A stretch of DNA of 64,000 bases from Parapedobacter tibetensis (GTDB lineage Bacteria > Bacteroidota > Bacteroidia > Sphingobacteriales > Sphingobacteriaceae): positions 124,001-188,000 of the forward strand of contig NZ_JAMXBE010000004.1 in the NCBI RefSeq assembly GCF_024704835.1, written 5' to 3'. Positions 1-8,201 of this stretch are shown in pieces; position 1 is the stretch's first letter; every line of letters starts with the position of its first letter. The position numbers were made by a program, and so were the translations under genes. The notes under the pieces are model-generated. The model was not told where the DNA came from and did no database searches. It saw nothing but the letters and a program-made list of their open reading frames with translations.

Positions 1-1
1 T

Positions 2-535
2 GATAATGTAGGGCAACTTTTGTCGCTTATCAAATTATACCTCTCTCGCCCAGGCACCGAGCAAAAAACGGATGTGAAGCAACTAATTAACCAGGCGATC
101 ATGGACATCCGCAAGTTGTCCCAAGACTTGAATATCAATCGGGTGGAGCAATATTCGTTGAGTGATTTCATCGAACAAGAACTAAACAAGGTGCACAAAG
201 CGGGTATTGTGAAGACCTGGTTCGACAACGAAGGGTTTTGCGAACCTTCAAATGCTCAAAACCGATTGATGATAAGCCGTATTTTTCAAGAATGCATCAA
301 TAATATCCTTAAACATGCGGAAGCTAAGAATATATTTGTTAAGTTAGTGGCAGAAAACAGCGGCTGTATGTTACACATTGCCGATGACGGTGCGGGATTC
401 CAAATAGATGCAGCGCATATGGGCTCAGGACTTATAAATATATATGACCGTGTCAAACTTATAGGAGGAGATATTCAAATAGCTTCCACCATAGATAACG
501 GAACAACAATCAAACTTCGTATCCCACATATTTAA
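2..535 (+). CDS. Sensor histidine kinase, C-terminal part (5' end outside window)
   Basis: The reading frame is open from base 2, so only the 3' part of the gene is present. The visible part is the end of a HisKA_3-type dimerisation helix (DNVGQLLS directly at the edge) followed by an HATPase_c domain. The N box is ECINNILKHAE, the G1 box is DDGAGF and the G2 box is GSGLINIYDR. In this NarL-partner kinase family the phospho-accepting His normally precedes D-N/G-V-G-Q-L, so it should lie in the codon split by the window start. The cognate response regulator begins 23 bp downstream on the same strand, which indicates a two-gene signalling operon. The sensed signal cannot be told because the sensor domain is missing. 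Confidence 0.88.
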   Translation, partial: DNVGQLLSLIKLYLSRPGTEQKTDVKQLINQAIMDIRKLSQDLNINRVEQYSLSDFIEQELNKVHKAGIVKTWFDNEGFCEPSNAQNRLMISRIFQECINNILKHAEAKNIFVKLVAENSGCMLHIADDGAGFQIDAAHMGSGLINIYDRVKLIGGDIQIASTIDNGTTIKLRIPHI

Positions 536-558
536 ACATTTTCCCAAATGATTGATCT

Positions 559-1179
559 ATGATAACGATTGCAATAGCCGATGACCATAAGCTGATGTCT
601 GAAGGGATTGCGTCCATTTTGCAGTCCGATCCTGAGTTAACGGTTGCAAAAATCTGTTCGAATGGAAAAGAATTAGCGGAATACCTGAAAAACAATACCG
701 TTGATTTGGCATTGGTCGATCTGAACATGCCTGTTATGGATGGTCCAAACACGATCCGTATTTTGAAAAACAACCAGGCAGCCTGCAAGATCGTCGTGTT
801 AAGCATGTATGCCGATGAAAACGTTTATGCAAAATGCAGAGAGATGGACATTAACGGCTATTTGCATAAAGACTCGGATGCCCAACATTTGATAGACACT
901 ATAAAGGCGATATACAGCGGCGAAAACCAGTATGACTATGACCAGGCTCAGAAACCAGGGGAATCAGACGCAATTTTTGAGGATAAGTTTCTGAATAAAT
1001 TCAAACTATCTCGGCGGGAGCTTGAAATTGTCGGGTTGGTGCGTAATGGCCATACCAACCAAGAGATAGCTGACCTGTTGTTTTTATCCATCCATACCGT
1101 GATGACACACCGCAAAAACATCCTTCATAAACTGGATGTGCGCAATACGGCTGAAATGCTTGCCTTAATTAATGGGTAA
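559..1179 (+). CDS. NarL/FixJ-family response regulator
   Basis: This 206-residue protein has an N-terminal receiver domain and a C-terminal LuxR-type helix-turn-helix. The receiver has an acidic pocket in IADDHK, the phospho-acceptor Asp in VDLNMPVMDG and a conserved Lys in the HKDSD segment. The output domain reads LSRRELEIVGLV then NQEIADLLFLSIHTVMTH, which is the DNA-recognition helix pattern. It follows the truncated histidine kinase by 23 bp and is almost certainly its partner. The target genes are not evident. The next genes (lysA, lysC) are on the opposite strand and convergent. Confidence 0.92.
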   Translation: MITIAIADDHKLMSEGIASILQSDPELTVAKICSNGKELAEYLKNNTVDLALVDLNMPVMDGPNTIRILKNNQAACKIVVLSMYADENVYAKCREMDINGYLHKDSDAQHLIDTIKAIYSGENQYDYDQAQKPGESDAIFEDKFLNKFKLSRRELEIVGLVRNGHTNQEIADLLFLSIHTVMTHRKNILHKLDVRNTAEMLALING

Positions 1180-1197
1180 CCAGGAAGCGCTCAACCG

Positions 1198-2370
1198 TTA
1201 TACAATTTCATCGCTATATACATAGCGTATTTCATCACGAAGGTTATAATGTGATGCCATCACTTCTCCGTAAGCACCTGTGGTTCGGATGGATATAAGG
1301 TCGCCACGCGCTGACCGGGGCAGCAATACTTCCTTGCCGAAGCAGTCACTGCTTTCACAGATCGGACCCACAACATCATAATGCACCTGTTCTTCATTGT
1401 CCACAGCTGCTATTGGACTGAGTCTTTCGATTTTATGATATGCTTGGTATAGGGCTGGGCGCATCAATTCGGTCATTCCTGCATCGAGAATCAGAAAATT
1501 TTTCTTGATTCCATTTTTCACATATAATATGCGACTTATCAGGCTTCCGCATTGCGATACCAATGCCCTCCCCAATTCAAAATGTACTTCCTGGCCGGGT
1601 TTGCGTTCTAGGAAATTAGCGAAGATTTCAAAATAAGATTGAAAATTAGGAACATGCTTGATGTCTGGTTGATGATAGTCAACCCCCAATCCCCCACCTA
1701 CATTGAGAACCTGCAAGCGGAAACCACGTTCATCAAACCAATTGTTCATTTCATTGACCTTAATACAAAGACTCTTAAATACATTGAGGTCGGTTATCTG
1801 CGAACCGATATGGAAGTGTATCCCAATCAATTCGATATAATCACTCTCCCGCAACGCCTCTATAGCATCGCCCAGTTCCCAATATGAAATACCAAATTTA
1901 TTCTCATCTAATCCGGTGGTAATGTAGTGGTGAGTCTGTGCATCCACATTGGGGTTGATGCGAAGAGCCACATTCGCTTTTTTCCCAAGCTTGGCTGCCA
2001 ACCCATCAATTACTCGCAATTCCTGAACGGATTCCACATTGAAGGCAAAAATATCATGCCTTAGTGCATAATCAATCTCCCTATCGGATTTGCCAACCCC
2101 AGCAAACACAATTTTACTCGGATCAAAGCCCATTTCTATGGCCTTCTTTACTTCATTGCCACTTACACAATCCGCACCAAACCCTGTGTCACGGATATAC
2201 TCGAGCACGCGACCATTAAAATTAGCCTTGAGTGCATAATGCACATGGAAGCCATGTGATTCAGCAGCCGTTTTTGCCGCATTCAAAGTACGTCCCAACA
2301 AGGCCAAATCATAATAATAGAAAGGGGTTTCTTTCCTATAAAATGCTGCAATGAGCTCTGCGTCAAACAT
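1198..2370 (-). CDS. lysA: Diaminopimelate decarboxylase
   Basis: This 390-residue PLP enzyme of the fold-III (alanine racemase/ODC) decarboxylase family performs the last step of lysine synthesis, meso-DAP to L-lysine plus CO2. Visible landmarks are the PLP-lysine motif HYALKAN, the glycine-rich phosphate-binding motif NVGGGLGVDYH, EPGR-like residues in ELGRALV, and the CESSDCFGK segment, which carries the active-site cysteine of the C-terminal barrel. It is encoded 23 bp downstream of the aspartokinase gene on the same strand, so first and last steps of the lysine pathway are co-transcribed. Its stop codon lies 18 bp from the convergent response-regulator gene. Confidence 0.93.
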   Translation of the reverse strand: MFDAELIAAFYRKETPFYYYDLALLGRTLNAAKTAAESHGFHVHYALKANFNGRVLEYIRDTGFGADCVSGNEVKKAIEMGFDPSKIVFAGVGKSDREIDYALRHDIFAFNVESVQELRVIDGLAAKLGKKANVALRINPNVDAQTHHYITTGLDENKFGISYWELGDAIEALRESDYIELIGIHFHIGSQITDLNVFKSLCIKVNEMNNWFDERGFRLQVLNVGGGLGVDYHQPDIKHVPNFQSYFEIFANFLERKPGQEVHFELGRALVSQCGSLISRILYVKNGIKKNFLILDAGMTELMRPALYQAYHKIERLSPIAAVDNEEQVHYDVVGPICESSDCFGKEVLLPRSARGDLISIRTTGAYGEVMASHYNLRDEIRYVYSDEIV

Positions 2371-2393
2371 AATCGGTCATTTCACTTATTTGT

Positions 2394-3710
2394 TCAAAAA
2401 AGCCTGTTGTGCAATGACCGCAAGGCTTCCACTTTGTATTCTGTCTGCAACAACATGGATATATTGTAATTGCTCCCTCCATATGAAATCATCCGCACGG
2501 GAATATGCTTTACGGCATCCAATACCCGGGAGGCATATCCATGGGTATCCAGCCCAAAATCCCCTACCACGCATATGATGGTTTGGTCCCTATCTATATG
2601 AACTGAACCGAAATCCCCGAGCTCCTTTTCAATCTCAGGTAGGTATTTCGTCTCATCTATCGTCAATGAAATCGCCACTTCTGATGTGGTGATCATATCT
2701 ATCGGGGTTTTGTAACGTTCGAATACTTCGAATACCCTACGCAAGAATCCGTAAGCGAGCAACATCCGCGATGAGTGGATTCGAATAGCTGTGATACCGT
2801 CCTTTGCCGCAATGGATCGTACCACACCTTTTGCAGCTCCGCTCTTACTGATCAGCGTACCGGGTGCTTGTGGCTCCATGGTATTGAGCAGACGTACAGG
2901 CACATTAAAGCGTTGCGCCGGAAATACGCTTTGTGGATGCAGTATCTTCGCGCCGAAATAAGCCAGTTCCGCGGCCTCATCAAAACTAAGATTAGCGATG
3001 GGGTTGGTGCCCTTGACAATACGGGGGTCATTATTATGCATTCCATCAATATCGGTCCATATCTGGATTTCATCTGCACCTATGGATGCCCCTATGAGTG
3101 ATGCTGTATAATCACTTCCACCCCTACGGAGGTTATCAATTTCGCCGAATGAATTCCTGCATATATATCCTTGGGTAATAAAGAGATTATGGTCACTTGA
3201 TTGAAGTAACAATTCGTTCAGGCTATCCCGAATGAAGTCTATTTTCGGCTCGTTGTCCTCATCGATTTTCATAAAATCCAATGCGGGCAACAGCTTCGAG
3301 CGTACGCCTATTTCTGTCAAATAAAAATGGAATAGCGTAGTCGAAATCAATTCGCCTTGGGCCAGAATTATTTTTTCCTCGATGGGGGTGAATAAATGGC
3401 TGGAAAAGGAAGCAATCAGGTTAAAGTGATAGTCAATCAACTCCTTGCCATTTTGTTGACCCTCGTCTGTCGCGAAAAGTTCAGCAATCAATGCATCGTA
3501 CTGGCCGTGGAGCATCTCGATCGATGCAGAAGCCTTATCCTTATCCCCTCCGGCGAAGGCTTGGGAAATTTCGACTAATGAATTGGTGGTGCCAGCTACA
3601 GCGGATAGCACGACGATTTGCCGCTCCTGTGGATTGATGATGTTGAATAGGGCTTTGATGCGCCCCGCATTCCCTACAGATGTACCCCCAAATTTCAGTA
3701 TTTTCATCAT
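2394..3710 (-). CDS. lysC: Aspartate kinase (monofunctional)
   Basis: This 438-residue aspartokinase catalyses ATP-dependent phosphorylation of aspartate, the first step to lysine, threonine and methionine. The amino-acid-kinase domain starts with the KFGGTSV motif and includes RRGGSDYTA and the TDIDGMHNNDPR substrate loop. The C-terminal third (from about residue 290) contains two ACT regulatory folds, which suggests lysine or threonine feedback control. There is no homoserine dehydrogenase fusion. Two adjacent Met codons are possible starts (3710 or 3707). It is upstream of lysA in the same operon. A strong hairpin separates it from serA. Confidence 0.93.
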   Translation of the reverse strand: MMKILKFGGTSVGNAGRIKALFNIINPQERQIVVLSAVAGTTNSLVEISQAFAGGDKDKASASIEMLHGQYDALIAELFATDEGQQNGKELIDYHFNLIASFSSHLFTPIEEKIILAQGELISTTLFHFYLTEIGVRSKLLPALDFMKIDEDNEPKIDFIRDSLNELLLQSSDHNLFITQGYICRNSFGEIDNLRRGGSDYTASLIGASIGADEIQIWTDIDGMHNNDPRIVKGTNPIANLSFDEAAELAYFGAKILHPQSVFPAQRFNVPVRLLNTMEPQAPGTLISKSGAAKGVVRSIAAKDGITAIRIHSSRMLLAYGFLRRVFEVFERYKTPIDMITTSEVAISLTIDETKYLPEIEKELGDFGSVHIDRDQTIICVVGDFGLDTHGYASRVLDAVKHIPVRMISYGGSNYNISMLLQTEYKVEALRSLHNRLF

Positions 3711-3718
3711 TATTCATT

Positions 3719-3754
3719 AAAACCTCATAAATTTTGAAAAACCTATGAGGTTTA
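3719..3754. terminator. Hairpin between serA and lysC, shared stem sequence
   Basis: AAACCTCATA (3720-3729) pairs perfectly with TATGAGGTTT (3744-3753) around a 14-nt loop. It follows the serA stop (3764) and precedes the lysC start (3710), so it could end serA transcripts or attenuate readthrough into lysC. The same stem core occurs at 16812-16854 and 38629-38682, and one arm alone lies at 6035-6047. Confidence 0.6.
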
Positions 3755-3763
3755 GTAAGCGAA

Positions 3764-4711
3764 TTACTTCTTCAAATGCCCTATAATCAAATTGGCCAAC
3801 TCTTCCCCAATACGTTCTTGGGCTTCACCCGTTGCCGCACCGATATGCGGGGTAAGCGATACCTTGGGATGTGCAAGCAATTCCCTTCGTGGGGTTGGTT
3901 CGTTGTCAAATACATCCAAGCCTGCAAAGGCTACCTTACCGCTATCTAACGCCTCGATAAGCGCCAGTTCATCGATGACTCCGCCACGTGAGGCGTTCAC
4001 AATACCCACCCCCGGCTTCAGCAATTCAAATTCGGCTTTTCCGATAATCGGTCTATCCGTAAATGGAACATGCAATGAGATGAAATCCGAACGTTGCAAT
4101 AATTCATCAACAGCTACTTGACTGATGGGTACATCCACGGTGATACCGCCAGAAAGAGTCAAAGGCAGGCTTTTAGGTGCTTCAGCTAGATCACTTACAA
4201 TGACATCCATGCCTAGACCCAATCCTACTTTAGCAGTCTCGCGGCCAATACGCCCAATCCCAATAATACCTAAGGTTTTTCCATGCAGTTCCATACCCTT
4301 CGCATAAGCCTTTTTTAGGCCACCAAAATTCGTGTTGCCTTCCACGGGCATTCTACGTTGGGAATCATAGAGAAACCGCACACCCCCTAGCAAATGTGCA
4401 AACACCAATTCAGCTACGGATAAGGAAGATGCGGCAGGTGTATTCACCACCGCAATACCTTTGGAGCGGGCATACTCCACATCAATGTTGTCCATACCCA
4501 CTCCTCCCCTGCCAATCAATTTCAGGTTAGGACATACGTCAATCAATTCTTTTCTCACTTTAGTGGCACTGCGTACAGTGATGGCCTCATAAGCTTGCAG
4601 CTTCTCAGCTAACTCGCCTTGGGGTATGTGGTTGGTGTCTACAGTAAAACCTACATTTTCGAGCAATTGCTTGCCCAATGGATCTATTCCGTCGTTTGCT
4701 AATATGTTCAT
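3764..4711 (-). CDS. serA: D-3-phosphoglycerate dehydrogenase-type D-2-hydroxyacid dehydrogenase
   Basis: This 315-residue NAD-dependent 2-hydroxyacid dehydrogenase contains the Rossmann motif GIIGIGRIGRETAKVG. It also has the catalytic Arg segment (NASRGGVIDE), Glu (DNEPTP) and His (LTPHIGAAT). The protein is the short SerA form without a C-terminal ACT domain. It lies 74 bp downstream of serC on the same strand, which supports the assignment to serine synthesis (3-phosphoglycerate to 3-phosphohydroxypyruvate) over other members of this broad family. The lack of the ACT domain means that serine feedback inhibition of the usual kind is not expected. Confidence 0.85.
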   Translation of the reverse strand: MNILANDGIDPLGKQLLENVGFTVDTNHIPQGELAEKLQAYEAITVRSATKVRKELIDVCPNLKLIGRGGVGMDNIDVEYARSKGIAVVNTPAASSLSVAELVFAHLLGGVRFLYDSQRRMPVEGNTNFGGLKKAYAKGMELHGKTLGIIGIGRIGRETAKVGLGLGMDVIVSDLAEAPKSLPLTLSGGITVDVPISQVAVDELLQRSDFISLHVPFTDRPIIGKAEFELLKPGVGIVNASRGGVIDELALIEALDSGKVAFAGLDVFDNEPTPRRELLAHPKVSLTPHIGAATGEAQERIGEELANLIIGHLKK

Positions 4712-4728
4712 TTTCTTGTTTTAGATAT

Positions 4729-4754
4729 GAGACATGAGATGCGAGACATGAGAT
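4729..4754. repeat. Short tandem repeat, two copies of a 12-mer
   Basis: GAGACATGAGAT occurs at 4729-4740 and again at 4743-4754 with a 14-nt period, inside the 74-bp gap between serC and serA. The second copy is followed by AAGTCTC, so a weak GAGAC/GTCTC hairpin is also possible. The function is unknown; it could be a mRNA spacer structure. Confidence 0.5.
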
Positions 4755-4785
4755 AAGTCTCAATTCATCGCTAGTTTCCTCAAGC

Positions 4786-5853
4786 CTATGTATTTTTCTC
4801 TTCGAATTCCTGCATGGCATCCACCAAGGCATTTACACCGGTAATGCTCAATGCATTGTATATGGAGGCTCTGAAACCACCAACACTCCTGTGTCCTTTG
4901 AGGCCAATTAGTTCGCGTTCCTTGGCCAAATCTAAGAATGCTGTCTCATGTGCCTTGTTTTCCGTCACGAACGTCACGTTCATCCTTGACCGATCCTCGG
5001 TTATTGCTGTTCCCTTGAATAAAGGGTTACGTTCGATTTCGTCATACAGGGTCCTTGATTTAATGATGTTTTCCTGTTCGATCACGTCTATGCCTCCCTT
5101 TTTCTTCAACCAACGCAAGTTGAGCATGGATACGAAAATAGAATATACAGGGGGGGTGTTGTACATTGACCCCGCAGCGATATGAGATTGGTAATCAAAG
5201 ATACTGGGCAATGTGCGTCCCGTTTTACCCAGCAACTCGTCCTTTACGATGACCAACGTCACGCCAGCCGGCCCCATATTTTTCTGTGCTCCAGCATAGA
5301 TAAGGCCATAATCTGACACCTTGATTTTACGGCTTAGGATATCCGATGACATATCGGATACGATGGGTACTACTGAGGCAGGTGTTTCAAAAATCTCCGT
5401 TCCAAAAATCGTATTATTTGAAGTATAATGAAAATAGGCGGCGTCCGTTGGGATTTCATAATCCTTGGGGACATAGGTATAGTTCGCATCATTGGAAGAT
5501 GCCACCACGGTTACCTGTCCAATCCTTTTTGCTTCCTTGATAGCTTTACTCGCCCAAGTGCCGGTATCCAAATAAGCGGCTTTACTGCCTTCGGGCAACA
5601 GATTCATCGGCGCCATGGCAAATTGTGTGCTCGCCCCACCCTGTAAGAACAAGATGGAGTAGCCTAGCGGTACAGAAAGTAATTCCCTTACCAGGCTTTC
5701 GGTTTCAGCTATTACGCCTTCAAATTCTTTGCTCCGATGCGATATTTCCAAAATAGACAGTCCAGTATCGTTGAAATTCAATACAGCTTGGGAAGCTTTC
5801 TGGAAAACTTCCTGAGGCAAAATACAGGGTCCTGCTCCAAAATTATGTTTCAT
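4786..5853 (-). CDS. serC: Phosphoserine aminotransferase
   Basis: This 355-residue class-V aminotransferase opens with the SerC hallmark HNFGAGPCILP. It carries the LFLQGGAS phosphate-binding segment and the PLP-lysine region YAGAQKNMGPAG, and it ends with GGFRASIYNALS, which holds phosphate-binding Arg residues. It converts 3-phosphohydroxypyruvate plus glutamate to phosphoserine, and in vitamin B6 synthesis it acts on the 4-phosphoerythronate branch. It is the promoter-proximal gene of the serC-serA operon. Confidence 0.95.
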   Translation of the reverse strand: MKHNFGAGPCILPQEVFQKASQAVLNFNDTGLSILEISHRSKEFEGVIAETESLVRELLSVPLGYSILFLQGGASTQFAMAPMNLLPEGSKAAYLDTGTWASKAIKEAKRIGQVTVVASSNDANYTYVPKDYEIPTDAAYFHYTSNNTIFGTEIFETPASVVPIVSDMSSDILSRKIKVSDYGLIYAGAQKNMGPAGVTLVIVKDELLGKTGRTLPSIFDYQSHIAAGSMYNTPPVYSIFVSMLNLRWLKKKGGIDVIEQENIIKSRTLYDEIERNPLFKGTAITEDRSRMNVTFVTENKAHETAFLDLAKERELIGLKGHRSVGGFRASIYNALSITGVNALVDAMQEFEEKNT

Positions 5854-5950
5854 CAGTTTATCGTTTATTTTTTTAAATGGTCTATCGGCTAACCGACGTT
5901 TTTATTGGCCATTCCCCATTCAGACAATGGTCATGCGATTTTTATGGCCG

Positions 5951-5958
5951 CAAAATTA
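5951..5958 (-). promoter_or_regulatory. Candidate -7 element for serC-serA
   Basis: The minus-strand sequence TAATTTTG matches the Bacteroidota -7 consensus TAnnTTTG and lies about 100 bp before the serC start. A TTG at the ideal 19-bp distance was not found, so support is partial. The 241-bp gap around it (5854-6094) holds no other gene; it also carries one arm of the recurrent hairpin at 6035-6047. Confidence 0.4.
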
Positions 5959-6034
5959 ACAATTAATTATTGTAATTTGTTTAATGATTTCAATATTTTA
6001 TTACAAAATATTCAATAATAAATACAGAAATATG

Positions 6035-6047
6035 AAAACCTCATAGG
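6035..6047. repeat. Single arm of the recurrent AACCTCATAGG hairpin
   Basis: AAAACCTCATAGG is identical to the left arm of the hairpins at 16812 and 38629, but the complementary arm is not present nearby. It lies 47 bp from the stop of the flavin reductase gene. It may be a degraded copy of the element. Confidence 0.45.
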
Positions 6048-6094
6048 GCAATCATCAAACTTTCCATTTCTGAAAAGCCAAGGGGGGTTCTATA

Positions 6095-6982
6095 CTATAC
6101 CAATAACAATACCCTCCATGCCTTGTACACCTCCCCCATATCGAGCAATTCAGCCGCCTTACGGTGCAGGTGGATTTGGAGGGCAGCCTTGTCGCCTATG
6201 AAAGCGTTGATTATATCGCGGATTTCCTCGTCTCCACGGAGTGCTGCCACCTCTTCTTCCGAAGGAAGTGTTTCCACGTTGCCCAATTTCCCAAGGTGGT
6301 TACCCGTAAGGATAGACGACAAGCGAATATGCCGCGGTAATTGGTCTATCCCCATTCCCAAGTTACGCAATGGTTTGGCCACTTGGAACAAACTGTCAGC
6401 AGTAACACGGCAATACCAATCACCTCCCAACCTGGCTACTAAATCGAGCTTAGCTTGGTCAATGTGATTGTTTTCATCAAGTAGTGTTTTATGTACGTGC
6501 ATTCTCAACACCTCAGCTAACACCAGATTGCCCGCCCCTGGAGCGTCAGATAGTTCAATGACTTCCCGCACCTTGCATTCTAATTGGACGGGCGACTCAG
6601 CCACCCGCGGTGGAGTCACTAATTCCGATGGAACCGGAGTAAGGCCCGATTTATGGAACTCATTGATACCCTTGGGATATTCCGTGCTCGCCAACGATTG
6701 TTGTTGCACCATGGCATAATTTACGATGTTAATAACGACTTCGGGTACTTCCTTGATATTTTCTATTGTATGCTTGGTACTTCCGTCCCGCATCCGCCGC
6801 AAGGGTGAGAAAACACAGATGGCGGGATTGTGGGACATGAAATTGAAATAGCTAAATGGACTGAGGTTTATATTGCCAGTCTTGTCAACCGTACTTGCAA
6901 AACAAATAGGTCGTGGTGCGATGGCATATTTGATTAAATTATCAAATTGGGGATGAATATTCGGATCAATGGTCTTTGTCAT
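6095..6982 (-). CDS. Flavin reductase-like FMN-binding protein
   Basis: This 295-residue protein has the flavin reductase/FMN-binding split-barrel fold. Family signatures are AIAPRPICFASTVD near the N-terminus, followed by NLSPFSYFNFMSHNPAICVFS and a central VINIVNYAM segment. Such proteins bind FMN and either reduce flavin with NAD(P)H for a partner monooxygenase or act as FMN-dependent oxidoreductases. It sits downstream of an FAH-family hydrolase on the same strand, a neighbourhood common in aromatic amino-acid catabolism, but no monooxygenase is present. It has its own candidate promoter. The exact substrate is unknown. Confidence 0.8.
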   Translation of the reverse strand: MTKTIDPNIHPQFDNLIKYAIAPRPICFASTVDKTGNINLSPFSYFNFMSHNPAICVFSPLRRMRDGSTKHTIENIKEVPEVVINIVNYAMVQQQSLASTEYPKGINEFHKSGLTPVPSELVTPPRVAESPVQLECKVREVIELSDAPGAGNLVLAEVLRMHVHKTLLDENNHIDQAKLDLVARLGGDWYCRVTADSLFQVAKPLRNLGMGIDQLPRHIRLSSILTGNHLGKLGNVETLPSEEEVAALRGDEEIRDIINAFIGDKAALQIHLHRKAAELLDMGEVYKAWRVLLLV

Positions 6983-7022
6983 TGGCCTGTATTAACATTT
7001 GAAAAATTTTACTAGGTGGGAG

Positions 7023-7054
7023 CAAAAATACACAACTATTTATCAATAAGACAA
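7023..7054 (-). promoter_or_regulatory. Promoter of the flavin reductase gene
   Basis: On the minus strand TTG (7052-7054) and TATTTTTG (7023-7030) are separated by 21 bp, close to the Bacteroidota TTG/TTTG-N19-TAnnTTTG pattern. The -7 box lies 41 bp before the start codon at 6982. Confidence 0.5.
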
Positions 7055-7151
7055 TAAATATCCAAGACATTATTGCGCTTTAAGTCCATACGCAAAAAAG
7101 GTTTACTCTCTATCTCTGTGCTAAACGCGTAGCATCGCCATTATTAGGGGG

Positions 7152-8123
7152 TCAATCATCGTTCGCCATTTTTACGGTATTGCTAAGCACCCCCAATCCG
7201 GTCACCTCCATCTCTACCGTATCACCGGGTTCCAACCATTGCGCTTGGTAATTCGGATCCCGGCGCATGCCTGTGCCATTCAATTCGAGGAAACAACCCG
7301 TACCTACAGTACCCGAACCGATAACATCGCCAGGGTATACATCCACGCCATAGGACACCCGTTCAATGATTTCGGCAAATGTCCAATGCATATCGGCAAA
7401 ATTACCTTTTGATACTTGGACGCCATTGACTCTGCAGGTCATTTCGAGATTATAGGCATTGCCTACGTGCCCGTAAGATGGAGGCACTTTATGGGGTTCC
7501 AATTCATCGGGCGTCACCAAATAAGGACCAAGCACCGTAGCGAAATCTTTCCCTTTGGCAGGCCCTAAGTTGAGCTTCATTTCTTCCAGCTGAAGCTGGC
7601 GGGCGCTGAGGTCATTCATAACCATATAGCCCGCTATATAGGTGTCTGCATCCTTAGCCTTAATATTCCTTCCCTTTTTGTTAAGCACGATCGCCACCTC
7701 TAGTTCAAAATCCAACTGCCTGAAATGCTCAGGCATACAATAAACATCACCTGGGCCAAAAACAGCCTGATGGTTGGTAAAATAGAACACAGGGAATTGA
7801 TCAAATTCAGGAATCATCGGCACTGCCCTGTTACGCCTTGATGTTTCTACATGTTGCCTGAATGCATAGGCATCCCGGAAAGATGATGGTTCCGGCACTG
7901 GTGCCAGCAAGTCTATGTGGGTTAGTGGTTGGGGGGCAATAGCACCGGTTTTCAACGCTAGATTGGTCTCTTTAGCTATAGCCATTGCATTTTCACCAGC
8001 TAGGAGAAATTCCGACATCGTATCGGGCAATTGTGGATTTGCCGTATGCAGGTCATACATCAAATCTCCAATAGCGATACCCAGTTTGGTTATTTGGTCA
8101 TGCCGATAGGAAAACAACTTCAT
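7152..8123 (-). CDS. Fumarylacetoacetate hydrolase (FAH) family protein
   Basis: This 323-residue FAH-fold protein carries the metal-binding acidic cluster (DFELEVAIV), the family segment YIAGYMVMNDLSARQ, and the C-terminal GDVIGSGTVGTGC loop. Family members cleave C-C bonds of beta-diketo acids or decarboxylate and isomerise catechol degradation products. The gene lies 78 bp downstream of an NtrC-type regulator and upstream of a flavin reductase. That context and the length suit fumarylacetoacetase-like hydrolysis in tyrosine breakdown, but hmgA and hppD are not in the window, so the substrate remains open. Confidence 0.83.
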   Translation of the reverse strand: MKLFSYRHDQITKLGIAIGDLMYDLHTANPQLPDTMSEFLLAGENAMAIAKETNLALKTGAIAPQPLTHIDLLAPVPEPSSFRDAYAFRQHVETSRRNRAVPMIPEFDQFPVFYFTNHQAVFGPGDVYCMPEHFRQLDFELEVAIVLNKKGRNIKAKDADTYIAGYMVMNDLSARQLQLEEMKLNLGPAKGKDFATVLGPYLVTPDELEPHKVPPSYGHVGNAYNLEMTCRVNGVQVSKGNFADMHWTFAEIIERVSYGVDVYPGDVIGSGTVGTGCFLELNGTGMRRDPNYQAQWLEPGDTVEMEVTGLGVLSNTVKMANDD

Positions 8124-8201
8124 CGAATTGGTTTATCAGTTGGAACGTATTCCATGCAGTTTATCGCCAGTTATCATACGAATATCATTCGCCATCCCTA
8201 C

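Noticed and set aside
510-806. 98-codon minus-strand frame over the response regulator start
   Set aside because: It is antisense to two well-supported genes and shows no domain.
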